From: BOG-908 sp963848205
GTDB lineage: Bacteria > Pseudomonadota > Alphaproteobacteria > Acetobacterales > Acetobacteraceae
Assembly: GCA_963848205.1 (NCBI GenBank)
Contig: CAWKCV010000001.1
Location: 186,001 to 250,000 of the forward strand
Direction: 5' to 3'
DNA length: 64,000 bases
This document shows positions 15,997-24,575 of the stretch, one piece after another; position 1 is the first letter of the stretch; every line of letters begins with the position of its first letter. The notes under the pieces were generated by a model that saw nothing but the letters and a program-made list of their open reading frames with translations, was not told the origin of the DNA and ran no database searches. Made by a program: the position numbers and the translations under genes.

Positions 15997-17823
15997 CTAC
16001 CCCGAAAACCCCTCCACCAACTCCGCAATCCGCTCCGCGTCCGACTGTTCCATCACCCGCCGTGCAAACCGCGCGCACGTATCGATCGACACCCCACGCA
16101 CCGCCTGCTTCACCCGCGGCACGGACGGCGCGTTCATGCTGAACGACCGCAAACCCAGCCCCAGCAACAACGGGATGAATTTCGGGTTGGCCGCCATCTC
16201 GCCGCACACGCTGACCGGTTTGCGCATACGCAGCGCCGCTTCCGTGGCGAACTGGATCAGTCGCAGCACCGCAGGGTGCAGCGGATTGTAGAGCGAGGCG
16301 ACCTCGGTCGCCGCGCGATCGACCGCGAGCGTGTACATCGCCAGATCGTTCGTGCCGATGGCGAAGAAATCGGCCTCCAGCGCCAGCGCATCCGCCGAGA
16401 GCGCCGCACCCGGCGTCTCGATCATGATGCCCAGCGGCGGCAGCGGGTCCGACAATCGCTCGCCGCGCCGTCGCAGGCGCCTGGCCACACGCTCGTAGAT
16501 CTCGCGCGCCGCACGCACCTCGGCGGTGTTGGTCACCATCGGCAGCAGCACGCGCATCCGCCCAGACCGCGAGGCACGCAGGATAGCGGCAAGCTGTGTT
16601 TCGAACAGGTCCGTCTCGCGCAGCAGCAGGCGCAGGCCGCGTATGCCGAGCGCCGGATTATGGTCCAGCGTGTCCGGCACCAGGCCGCGCGCCACCAGTG
16701 CGTCGATATCCTTCTCGCCGCCCCAATCGAGCACGCGGATCGTCACCCCGTCCCCGTCCATCGCCTCGGCGACGGTCCGGTAGGTCTCCGCCTGCGCCGC
16801 TTCATCGGGTAACGTCTCGCGGTTCATGAACAGGAACTCGGTGCGGAACAGGCCGATACCCGTCGCACCCGAGCCGGCGATCAGCGGCAATTCGGCCAGC
16901 AGCTCCAGGTTGGCCTGCAGCTCGACCGCCTCGTCGTCGGTGGTGACCGAGCGCAGCCGGCGAAAGCGCGCCAGGCGCTGCCGTTCGCGCGCGTAGCCGG
17001 CGAGGTCGCTCCGGGCGGCCGCGAGCGTCTCGGGCGCCGGCTGCAGCGTGAGCCGGCCGGTGGCGCCGTCCAGAATAGCCGGCGTGCCAGTCCGCGCGGC
17101 CGCCAGCAAACCCGGCACGCCGAGCACCGCCGGCACTCCGAGCGCACGCAGCATGATCGCCGTATGACCGTCCGAGCCGCCTTCCTCCGTGGCCAGACCG
17201 GCAATCCGCGTCGGGTCGATCAGCGCCGCGTCCGCCGGGCGCAGCGTCTCGGCAGCCAGGATGGCGCCCTGTGGCACATCGGCGAAGCTGCGGAAGGCGG
17301 CATCCGTCAAGTTGCGCAGCAGCCGGCGGCCGGTCTCGCGGATCTCCTCGGCGCGCCGCTGGCGGGCATCCGCCTCGTCCTTCTCGCGCGCAGGGCTGGA
17401 GCCGGCCAGCATCGCACGCGCCAGTGCCGCCACCTCGTCCATCACCGCGGTCTCGGCTGTCACACGCTGCTTGGCGATCCGCGCGCGCGCCTCGCGCAGC
17501 AGGCGAGACGGCCCGAGCATCTGCAGATATGCATCTATCAGCGGCGCGATTTCCTGCTGGCTATCCTCCGGCAGCACCGAAAGGCGGGCGCGCAGCTTGG
17601 CGAGCTGGCGGCGGGATTTCTGCACCGCGGCTTCCAGCCGCGCATGCTCCGCCTCGACCGCGTCCGCGCCGATCTTGCCGCGCGCGACCTGCATGCGCGG
17701 CTCGCTGGCCTGGTGGATCGGCCCGATCGCAATGCCGGGGCTGACAGCGATACCGGCGAGCTTGCGTTCGGCCGGCGGGCCGCGTTTCGGTTTGGCGGGA
17801 GTGGGCGGGTCAGTCCTGCTCAT
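15997..17823 (-). CDS. ptsI: Phosphoenolpyruvate-protein phosphotransferase (enzyme I)
   Basis: First enzyme of the PTS: autophosphorylates on histidine with PEP and passes the phosphate to HPr. The 608-aa protein has an N-terminal HPr-binding domain, active-site His220 in EEGGSDGHTAIMLRALG and a C-terminal PEP-binding barrel with GIGLFRTEFLFM, GIMIETPGAALSAD, FFAIGTNDLAMYTLAVDR and the PEP-site cysteine in SVCGEMA. There is no GAF domain, so this is PtsI rather than PtsP. It overlaps the HPr gene by 14 bases. No sugar permease (EIIBC) is nearby, so the system probably serves regulation rather than sugar uptake. Confidence 0.95.
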   Translation of the reverse strand: MSRTDPPTPAKPKRGPPAERKLAGIAVSPGIAIGPIHQASEPRMQVARGKIGADAVEAEHARLEAAVQKSRRQLAKLRARLSVLPEDSQQEIAPLIDAYLQMLGPSRLLREARARIAKQRVTAETAVMDEVAALARAMLAGSSPAREKDEADARQRRAEEIRETGRRLLRNLTDAAFRSFADVPQGAILAAETLRPADAALIDPTRIAGLATEEGGSDGHTAIMLRALGVPAVLGVPGLLAAARTGTPAILDGATGRLTLQPAPETLAAARSDLAGYARERQRLARFRRLRSVTTDDEAVELQANLELLAELPLIAGSGATGIGLFRTEFLFMNRETLPDEAAQAETYRTVAEAMDGDGVTIRVLDWGGEKDIDALVARGLVPDTLDHNPALGIRGLRLLLRETDLFETQLAAILRASRSGRMRVLLPMVTNTAEVRAAREIYERVARRLRRRGERLSDPLPPLGIMIETPGAALSADALALEADFFAIGTNDLAMYTLAVDRAATEVASLYNPLHPAVLRLIQFATEAALRMRKPVSVCGEMAANPKFIPLLLGLGLRSFSMNAPSVPRVKQAVRGVSIDTCARFARRVMEQSDAERIAELVEGFSG

Positions 17824-18094
17824 TGAAGCCGGCCTCGACCAGGCCCGCTATCGCGTCCAGCGCCTCGTGCGCGTCGAACCCTTCCGCACGCAGTTCCAGC
17901 GTGCTGCCGATGCCCGCACCCAGCATCATCAACCCCATGATCGAGCGGGCGGAAACCGACTGCCCATCCCGCAGCACGTCGACGGAGGCGGAAAACTGCT
18001 CGGCCGTGTTGACCAGCTTGGCGGCCGCACGCGCATGCAGTCCGCGTCGGTTGATAATGGTCACGACGCGCGAGACGGTCGCCTCGCCGCTCAT
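17810..18094 (-). CDS. ptsH: Phosphocarrier protein HPr
   Basis: Small phosphocarrier, 94 aa. Active-site His20 lies in NRRGLHARAAAK, and the regulatory serine (Ser51) lies in SARSIMGLMML. The serine is the target of HPr kinase, whose gene is in the same operon. It starts with an ATG at 18094, 67 bases downstream of the restored EIIA stop. The uncorrected EIIA frame would instead end in an ATGA overlap with this start. The identification is secure. Confidence 0.96.
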   Translation of the reverse strand: MSGEATVSRVVTIINRRGLHARAAAKLVNTAEQFSASVDVLRDGQSVSARSIMGLMMLGAGIGSTLELRAEGFDAHEALDAIAGLVEAGFNEQD

Positions 18095-18161
18095 GCCTGG
18101 CGCCCGGACAATCGAACGGCGCGCTCGGGCCTACCGCCCAAACCGGCCAACGAGCCGGCTA

Positions 18162-18678
18162 TCAGGAATGCGCCTTGATCGGCAGCGCGCAGACCGGCGC
18201 GCGATCCTGCAGCGACACCGGGCGGATGCCGGGGAAATTCTGCCGCGGATCGAGCGACGAACAGATATTCGGGCTCTTGCACGTCTCGAGCACGTGACTG
18301 GCGGCGGCGATATATTTGCGCCCTGCCATCTCGGCGATTTCGGTGCATTCGGAGAGAGTTCTGGCGCGAGCGTATCTTTGCCAGCTTGACCAGCATGGGC
18401 AGGTTCATGCCCGCGATCACTTCCACGCCGCCGCGGCCCATCATGCTGATGGCCAGGTTGCTCGGCGTCCCGCCGAACATGTCGGTCAGCAGAATGACGC
18501 CATCACCCGAATCGACCTCGTCAATCCGTGTCTGGATGTCCGCGCGGCGCAGCTCGACATCGTCGTCCACCCCGATGCAGACGGTCGCCACCGCACGCTG
18601 CGGCCCGACCACATGCTCCATAGCCAGGCGCATTTCCTCGGCCAGCCGGCCGTGGGTAACCAGGATCAATCCGATCAT
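18162..18678 (-). CDS. Mannose-family PTS EIIA protein, apparent +1 frameshift
   Basis: EIIA-Man-type domain that accepts phosphate from HPr at His9 (MIGLILVTHGRLAEEM). Family sequence runs in one frame to NLPMLVKLAKI (near 18375), then continues in the next frame as RTLSECTEIAEMAGRKYIAA, the normal EIIA C-terminal helix, to a stop at 18162. The unshifted frame instead yields an arginine-rich nonsense tail to 18091. Removing one base near 18373 restores a continuous protein of about 171 aa. After the helix come about 38 extra residues with three cysteines, not typical of the family. The start overlaps the rapZ stop (ATGA). Mutation, assembly error and recoding are all open. Confidence 0.8.
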
Positions 18679-19751
18679 GGGCTGTCTTTCAGGCCTCCTT
18701 CGCCTGGATCCAATCTGCCCACATGTGCTGCCGAGCCTGTCCGGGCCAGGTCGTTATGCGCACGCATGAGTTCACGATGAGTAACTGCCACTCTCCAGAC
18801 ACACGCCAACTCGCGGCGTGTGCCGCCGTTCCCGTCTGCCTCGTCCCCCGTCTCGTCGAAAGCCAAGCCGGCACTCCCGCCATACTCTACACCCGAATGC
18901 TGCAACGCACGCAGCCGTTCGGCCAGAACCTGCACGCTGTGAACAGACCGATGCTGCCCGCCCGTGCACCCGATCGCGACGCTCGCGTATTTCTTGCCCT
19001 CCTGGACGAAGCGGGGCAAGAGCAGTGTTAACAAATCCGTTACTTTGTCGATGAACGGTGCGAAGTCGGGGTCGGCTTCCACATACGCCGCGACATCGCC
19101 GTCCAGTCCCGTCCGATCACGCAACATGGGGTCGTAGTGCGGATTACGCAGGAAGCGCGCATCGAAGATCAGGTCTGCGTCGCGCGGCAATCCGGCAGGG
19201 TAGGCAAACGAAATAAGCGATACGGTCATTCCCGCGTCGGTTGAAGCAGTGCTGCTAAAACGTTGTTCTATGGTGCGTCGCAGCATCGGCAGCGGAACGT
19301 CGGACGTGTCGATCACCAGGTCGGCCGCCGCCCGGAGCGCCGCCGTCAATTGGATCTCCTTGGCGATGCCGTCGGTCACCCGAGTCATCGGCGCCAGCGG
19401 ATGGCGCCGCCGCGTCTCAGTAAACCGCCGTATCAATACCGACTCGTCTGCCACCAGAAAGACCAGCTCTGGCCGCAATGCTGCATTGCGTTTCAGACGT
19501 GCATACAGAGCGAGGATTGCCTGCGCGTCGAACCCCCGGCTGCGGATATCCACGCAGATCGCGGTCGGCCGCTCGCCGCGCAGCACCATCTCCTCGGTGA
19601 GCAGCAGCGGCGGATTATCCACCGCCTCGTAGCCGAGGTCCTCCAGCACGCGCAGCATGCTCGCTTTCCCCGCCCCCGACAGGCCGGTGACGAGCACGAC
19701 GCGTCGTGCGGAAGCGACCGATCCGCCCTGTTCCGTCGTCAGCGTGTTCAC
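18675..19751 (-). CDS. rapZ: RapZ-family nucleotide-binding protein
   Basis: P-loop protein of the RapZ/YvcJ family; in enterobacteria it targets small RNAs that control amino-sugar synthesis, while in alphaproteobacteria it sits in the PTS regulatory operon with an unclear role. The protein is 358 aa from GTG 19751, which overlaps the hprK stop (GTGA). It shows the P-loop GLSGAGKAS, LEDLGYEAVDN and the C-terminal GCTGGQHRSVHSV, then VAVTHREL. Between the last two motifs is an extra acidic, glycine-rich stretch of nearly 40 residues (about 281-318) where relatives have a short link. Confidence 0.9.
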   Translation of the reverse strand: MNTLTTEQGGSVASARRVVLVTGLSGAGKASMLRVLEDLGYEAVDNPPLLLTEEMVLRGERPTAICVDIRSRGFDAQAILALYARLKRNAALRPELVFLVADESVLIRRFTETRRRHPLAPMTRVTDGIAKEIQLTAALRAAADLVIDTSDVPLPMLRRTIEQRFSSTASTDAGMTVSLISFAYPAGLPRDADLIFDARFLRNPHYDPMLRDRTGLDGDVAAYVEADPDFAPFIDKVTDLLTLLLPRFVQEGKKYASVAIGCTGGQHRSVHSVQVLAERLRALQHSGVEYGGSAGLAFDETGDEADGNGGTRRELACVWRVAVTHRELMRAHNDLARTGSAAHVGRLDPGEGGLKDSP

Positions 19752-20164
19752 CGGAAAGCCCCGGCGGCGAACCGCACACTGCCCTGCACGGCATCCAGCG
19801 CCAGCCCCACGCAAAGCGGTGCGGAGGCGGCCCGTGCATCGACTTGGACGAGCGGCAGATCAAGCAGCCCGTACCGGGCCGGCGCCGGCAGCCGCTCCGT
19901 GGCGCCGAGGCTGACGGCCAGGACAAGCGTGGCGCGCGCCGCGTAGGGCAAGCGCACGATCCCCAATCCCCGCACCTCCAGCAGCCCCGCCAATGCGTCC
20001 GGCGGGCCTGCCTGGCCGCCACTGACCACAACCTGGTCGTCAGCCACGAGCACGTAGCCGCAATCGATCAGGCGCAATGCAAGATCGGACTTGCCCGCGC
20101 CGGGCGGCCCGGTCAGCAACACGCCCGCGCCATTGCGGGCCACGCAGGTGCCATGGAGCTGCAT
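19748..20164 (-). CDS. hprK: HPr kinase/phosphorylase, short alphaproteobacterial form
   Basis: Kinase that phosphorylates HPr on serine. The 138-aa protein contains only the C-terminal catalytic domain, as is usual in alphaproteobacteria: P-loop GPPGAGKSDLALRLI (about residues 19-33), DDQVVV and RGLGIVRLPY. The ATG at 20164 (MQLHGTCVARNGAGVLLTG) is chosen; the long in-frame extension upstream reads through the permease gene and is not coding. The start is six bases behind the AI-2E permease stop and the end overlaps rapZ. The order hprK-rapZ-EIIA-HPr-ptsI gives a full regulatory PTS module. Confidence 0.9.
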   Translation of the reverse strand: MQLHGTCVARNGAGVLLTGPPGAGKSDLALRLIDCGYVLVADDQVVVSGGQAGPPDALAGLLEVRGLGIVRLPYAARATLVLAVSLGATERLPAPARYGLLDLPLVQVDARAASAPLCVGLALDAVQGSVRFAAGAFR

Positions 20165-20169
20165 GCGGG

Positions 20170-21438
20170 CTAAGCGCGCACCTTCTTCTTGGCCGGTTCG
20201 GCGCCGAGCAGGTGGCCGAGCGGGGTCAGCTGCTCGACATGGTCGCAGATGATCTTGACCACCGCGAGCAACGGCACGGCCAGCAGCGCGCCGGCGACGC
20301 CCCACAGCCAATCCCAGAACATCAGCGACACGATCACCAGCAGCGGATTGAGCGTGAACCGGCGCGCCAGCAGCATCGGCGTGATCGTCTCTCCCTCGGC
20401 GATATGAATCAGCAGATACACGCCCGCGGGCGCCAACGCCCACAACACGCTGGAGAACGTGAACAGGCCCACGAAGAAGAAGATCACCATGCCGGTCAGC
20501 GCGCCGAGGATCGGGATGTAGTTGAGCAGGAACGCGGCCACGCCGAACAGCAGCGGATCGGGCAAGCCGAAGGCCCAGACATTGAGCCCGTTGGCGACAC
20601 CCACCACCAGGTTCATCAGCGAGATGGTGGCGAGATAGCCGGAGATGTTGCGCTCCACCTCGGTGGCGATCGTCACCGCGCGCTTCTTTTCCTGGAACCC
20701 GGGCAGGATTTCCACGAAACGCCGCAGCAATGCGTCGCCATCGGCCAGCAGGAAGAACAGCGTCACCAGAAGCGTCAGCGCCTCGCCCAGGAAACTGCGC
20801 GTGCCCGACAGCAGGCTCATGCCGATGCCGCTGCCTTGCGAGACGGTGACCGTCTGCGGCGGCGGTTTGGGCGTCGACCCATCGGGCGGCTTGGGGGCGG
20901 ACGCGTCGGGCGGCGATGCGGATTGTCCAGGCGCGGACGTGTTGACCGTCACCTTCTCCTCACCGCCTTCCGAGCCGGCCCCGCCATGCCCGGCCTGTGC
21001 CATCAGACGCTGCACCTGCTGCATGCCGCCCTCGAACATGTCGATCGGGCGGCGCAGGAAAACCAGCTTCTTCTGCAGGACCGGCAGGCTTTGCGGCGCT
21101 TTCGCGATCCAGCTGCGTGCCGGCACGGAGACCGCGTAGCCGACGGCGCCGATAGCCGAGAACAGCACGCTGATCAGCAATATGGCCGCCAGCATGCGCG
21201 GAAAATGCAGCCTTTCGCACAGGAAGCGCGTCGCGGGGCTCAACAGGAGTGCAAGGACGAGGGCGAACACGAACGGCAGGATAATGTCGGCAGCAAAATA
21301 GAGTGTGTAGAGGATGGCCAGGCCGGTGAGAATGACGAGCGTCACGTCGCGCACGTGGAACTCGGTCCTGCGGATCACGTCCTGCGCCTGCTTGGTTTCG
21401 TTCTCGATGGCGTCCTGGTCGGCGGGTTTGTCGTTCAC
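20170..21438 (-). CDS. AI-2E family transporter (PerM-like permease)
   Basis: Inner-membrane permease of the PF01594 family, 422 aa with eight predicted helices: a pair near residues 32-75, one at 85-105, a cluster at 215-240, and the rest after 265. The ending TPMLLARRFTLNPLLVIVSL matches the conserved family segment. Residues about 150-205 are a low-complexity proline, serine and alanine linker in the extramembrane loop, longer than usual. Members export varied substrates, including Na+/H+ and AI-2, so the cargo here is unknown. It probably shares a transcript with the PTS genes behind it. Confidence 0.85.
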   Translation of the reverse strand: MNDKPADQDAIENETKQAQDVIRRTEFHVRDVTLVILTGLAILYTLYFAADIILPFVFALVLALLLSPATRFLCERLHFPRMLAAILLISVLFSAIGAVGYAVSVPARSWIAKAPQSLPVLQKKLVFLRRPIDMFEGGMQQVQRLMAQAGHGGAGSEGGEEKVTVNTSAPGQSASPPDASAPKPPDGSTPKPPPQTVTVSQGSGIGMSLLSGTRSFLGEALTLLVTLFFLLADGDALLRRFVEILPGFQEKKRAVTIATEVERNISGYLATISLMNLVVGVANGLNVWAFGLPDPLLFGVAAFLLNYIPILGALTGMVIFFFVGLFTFSSVLWALAPAGVYLLIHIAEGETITPMLLARRFTLNPLLVIVSLMFWDWLWGVAGALLAVPLLAVVKIICDHVEQLTPLGHLLGAEPAKKKVRA

Positions 21439-21465
21439 GGGTGGGGTGCCTCTGGGATTTTGGGG

Positions 21466-21513
21466 ACAAGGCCTTCTTTTTTGAAAAAAAGAAGCAAAAA
21501 ACTTTTTGGATCG
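21466..21513 (+). repeat. REP-like palindrome, copy 7 (between divergent genes)
   Basis: The perfect arms are CTTCTTTTTT (21473-21482) and AAAAAAGAAG (21485-21494), followed by CAAAAAACTTTTTGG. It lies between the divergent AI-2E permease and proA genes, where no transcript should end. This argues against a pure terminator role for the family. Confidence 0.8.
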
Positions 21514-21539
21514 GCTTTCGCCGGGTTCTAGGTTGGGTG

Positions 21540-22796
21540 ATGAACCATCTGAGTGGACCTTCCGGCTTCGCGGTTATCGGCGGGCAGGCACGGCTCGCGG
21601 CGCGGACGCTGGCGCAGGCGCCGGCCGAGCAACGCGACGGCGCGTTGCGCGCGGCGGCTCAGGCAATCCGGCAACAGGCCGCACCCATCATCAGCGCCAA
21701 CGAAGCAGATATCGCGGGCTGCACGGGCAACGACGCCTTCCTCGACCGGCTGAGGCTCACGCCGGCGCGGATCGAGGCGATGGCCGCCGGCCTCGAACGC
21801 ATCGCCGATCTGGAGGACCCGCTGGGGCGCACGCTGGCCGAATGGACGCGGCCGAACGGGTTGCGCATCCGCCGCGTCGCCGTGCCGATCGGGGTTATCG
21901 GGATGATCTACGAAAGCCGGCCCAACGTGGGTGCGGACGCCGCCGGCATCTGCCTCAAATCCGGCAACGCCGTCATCCTGCGTGGCGGCTCGGAGAGTTT
22001 CCGCAGCGCGCGCGCCATCGGGGCGGCCATGGCGCACGGCCTGGCGCAGGCGGGCCTGCCGACCGCCTGCGTGCAGCTCGCACCCGACACCGGCCGGGCG
22101 TTCGTCGCCGACATGCTGGCCGCCTCGGGCCTGATCGACCTGCTGATCCCCCGCGGCGGCCGCGCGCTCGTGCTGCGCGTGCAGGCGGAGGCGCGCATGC
22201 CGGTGCTGGCCCACGCGGACGGGCTTTGCCACACCTACATCCACGCCGCCGCCGACCCGGACATGGCACGTCGCATCCTGGCCAACGCGAAAATGCGCCG
22301 CACCGGCATCTGCGGCGCTACCGAGACGCTGCTGATCGACAATTCGATCGCACCCGGCCTGCTGAAGCTGCTGCTGGACGACCTGGCCGCCCTGGGCTGC
22401 GTCTTCCGCGCCGACGCCCGCGCACGTGCGTTGGTGCCGGGCCTGCCCGCGGCTACCGACGACGATTTCGCCACCGAATGGCTCGACGGCGTCCTCTCGG
22501 TCGGCGTGGTGGACGGGCTCGACGGCGCGCTGGCCCATATCGCAAGGTTCGGCAGCGCGCATACCGACGCAATCGTGACGCAGGACGCGGCCGCGGCGCA
22601 GGCTTTCCTGGCCGGCACCGACAGCGCGGTCGCGATGTGGAACGCCTCGACCCAGTTCTGCGATGGCGGCGAATTCGGCTTCGGCGCCGAAATCGGCATC
22701 GCCACCGGCCGCATCCACGCGCGCGGCCCCGTCGGCCCCGAACAGCTCACCTGTTTCCGCTACGAGGTGACCGGCACCGGCCAAATACGCGAATGA
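21540..22796 (+). CDS. proA: Glutamate-5-semialdehyde dehydrogenase (gamma-glutamyl phosphate reductase)
   Basis: Second step of proline synthesis, NADPH-dependent reduction of gamma-glutamyl phosphate. The 418-aa protein has VPIGVIGMIYESRPNV, CLKSGNAVILRGGSE, DLLIPRGGRALV, the catalytic cysteine in RRTGICGATETLLID, and ASTQFCDGGEFGFGAEIGI near the C-terminus. I use ATG 21540 (MNHLSGPSGF); the in-frame frame extends upstream through the palindrome but is not family-like. proB is not adjacent, unlike the common obgE-proB-proA order. Confidence 0.95.
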   Translation: MNHLSGPSGFAVIGGQARLAARTLAQAPAEQRDGALRAAAQAIRQQAAPIISANEADIAGCTGNDAFLDRLRLTPARIEAMAAGLERIADLEDPLGRTLAEWTRPNGLRIRRVAVPIGVIGMIYESRPNVGADAAGICLKSGNAVILRGGSESFRSARAIGAAMAHGLAQAGLPTACVQLAPDTGRAFVADMLAASGLIDLLIPRGGRALVLRVQAEARMPVLAHADGLCHTYIHAAADPDMARRILANAKMRRTGICGATETLLIDNSIAPGLLKLLLDDLAALGCVFRADARARALVPGLPAATDDDFATEWLDGVLSVGVVDGLDGALAHIARFGSAHTDAIVTQDAAAAQAFLAGTDSAVAMWNASTQFCDGGEFGFGAEIGIATGRIHARGPVGPEQLTCFRYEVTGTGQIRE

Positions 22797-22845
22797 GCGT
22801 TTCCACCGTGGCGAGTTACCGGCGGTAAAGCATTGCTGTCCGATA

Positions 22846-24495
22846 ATGACGGAGCACATTGCAGGGCGCCTTTTCATGTATGCGTTGCCGCCGCTCGAAC
22901 CGGTGCATCTGCGTCGTTCCGATACCAACGAACGATTTGTCGCGTTCGCCTTCGCCGGTGCGGACATGATGGTGGAAACCGAGCCGGACGGCACGATCAC
23001 CTATGCGACCGGCGCGTTCCGCAGCAAATTCGGCAAAGCGGGAGAAGCGTTCGCCGGCGAGAAGATCAGCGCGCTGATCGCACAAGCCGATCAGGACGCG
23101 GTCGATATGGCACTCACGCTGCTCCGCCAGCGCGGACGCCTGATGCCGATGCTCGTTCGCCTGTCCGACCCGCCACGTACGCCGCTGGCACTTGCGGGTA
23201 TCGTTCTGCCCGGCCAGGGCCGCGCGCCACGTCTGTGCCTGACGTTCGCGCGGCCCCCCGAACCCACGGCCGCCTTGCTCCGGCCGGCGGGCGCTTCGGG
23301 CTTCGCACGCAGCGCCGAGGCGCGGCTGCGCGCCGGCAGCTGCAGCGAAATGTTCCTGCTCGAAGTCGCCGATACCGGCGGCAAGCGCGTGGCCGATGGC
23401 GCGACGTTCGGCCAGGCGCTGTATTCGCTCGCACCCAACAGCCAGGCCAACGAGCTCGCCCCCGGGCGATACGGCGTGCTGGGCGAGGACGACGACAATC
23501 TCGACACGCTGATCACGCAGGGCGCGCTTGAGACAGCGTTGCGCCTGCAAGGCCTCGAAGTCGGCGTGGTTGCCACCCGCCTGAGCCTGAATGCCAAGGG
23601 ACTCACACCGCCACAGGCCGCACGTGCGCTCCGCCACGCGCTGAATGCATTCACCCGCGACGGCACACGGGGCCTGAACGATGCAGGGTTGGGCCATGAA
23701 CTCTCAGGCTACATGCAGCGCGCCGGACGCAAGGCCGACATCCTGCGGCGTGTGCTGCGCGACGGCCGGTTCTCGCTCAGTTTCCAGCCGATCGTCGCAT
23801 TGGCCGATCGCCAGTTGCACCATTACGAGGCGCTGATCCGGCCCAAAACGATCCCCGAGCTGCCGCTCGCTGGTCCGCAGGAATTCGTCATGCTGGTGGA
23901 AGCCCTCGGTTTGGCGGACGAGCTGGATTTGCGCATCGCAGGCCTGGCTTGCGACCGCGCCGCGGCAGCCGGAACAGCGGTAAGCTTCAACGTGTCAGGC
24001 CAGTCGGTTCAAAATCAGCATTTCCGGCAACGCCTGATCGAATCCCTTGAGAAACACCCCGCCTGCCGGGACGGTCTGGTGACGGTGGAGATGACAGAAA
24101 CCGCGGAAATCGACGATGTGGAAGCGGCGCTCGAAACCGCCCACGCCTTGCGCCGCATCGGCGTGCCGTTCTGCCTCGACGATTTCGGCGCAGGCACCGC
24201 CGACATGCGGCTGCTCCGCGCACTGACACCAAATGTCGTCAAACTGGACGGTTCCTACATCCCCGGCATCGCAACAGCGGGCCGCGAACGCGCCTTCATC
24301 GCCGGCATGGTCGAAATTGCCAGGGCCGTCGGTGCCGATGTCATTGCCGAACGCATCGAGACGGAAGACGAAGCCGCGACCCTGAAAAAGCTGGGTGTGC
24401 AGTACGGCCAAGGCTGGCTGTTCGGCCGCCCTACCGAGCTGCCGGTCCCGCAACGCGCCGCCGTCCGCGCCGGCGAGACGGAGAGCTGGGGCTGA
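22846..24495 (+). CDS. PAS-EAL cyclic-di-GMP phosphodiesterase
   Basis: 549-aa soluble signalling protein. Residues about 35-120 resemble a PAS sensor (MMVETEPDGTITYATGAF). Residues about 150-275 are a less clear middle domain without a GGDEF motif. The EAL domain begins near residue 305 with FSLSFQPIV, and the metal and substrate residues appear intact: HYEALIRP, SFNVSGQSV, EMTETAEI, LDDFGAG, VKLDGSYI, AERIETEDE and GQGWLFGRP. It is therefore probably an active c-di-GMP phosphodiesterase. It converges on dabA with an 80-base gap that contains only a small hairpin (CGTCA/TGACG at 24521-24533). Confidence 0.92.
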   Translation: MTEHIAGRLFMYALPPLEPVHLRRSDTNERFVAFAFAGADMMVETEPDGTITYATGAFRSKFGKAGEAFAGEKISALIAQADQDAVDMALTLLRQRGRLMPMLVRLSDPPRTPLALAGIVLPGQGRAPRLCLTFARPPEPTAALLRPAGASGFARSAEARLRAGSCSEMFLLEVADTGGKRVADGATFGQALYSLAPNSQANELAPGRYGVLGEDDDNLDTLITQGALETALRLQGLEVGVVATRLSLNAKGLTPPQAARALRHALNAFTRDGTRGLNDAGLGHELSGYMQRAGRKADILRRVLRDGRFSLSFQPIVALADRQLHHYEALIRPKTIPELPLAGPQEFVMLVEALGLADELDLRIAGLACDRAAAAGTAVSFNVSGQSVQNQHFRQRLIESLEKHPACRDGLVTVEMTETAEIDDVEAALETAHALRRIGVPFCLDDFGAGTADMRLLRALTPNVVKLDGSYIPGIATAGRERAFIAGMVEIARAVGADVIAERIETEDEAATLKKLGVQYGQGWLFGRPTELPVPQRAAVRAGETESWG

Positions 24496-24575
24496 TGGTG
24501 AAGCTTGGAGGCGCCGTTTCCGTCAGAATGACGCCGCGGCGGCACCGCTTCGGCCGACATCCAAAGCCGTGATTC

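Noticed and set aside
21466..21513. Treating all palindromes as rho-independent terminators
   Set aside because: Several copies (21466, 50798) are between divergent genes and others lie upstream of genes, where termination makes no sense. At most some copies act as terminators.
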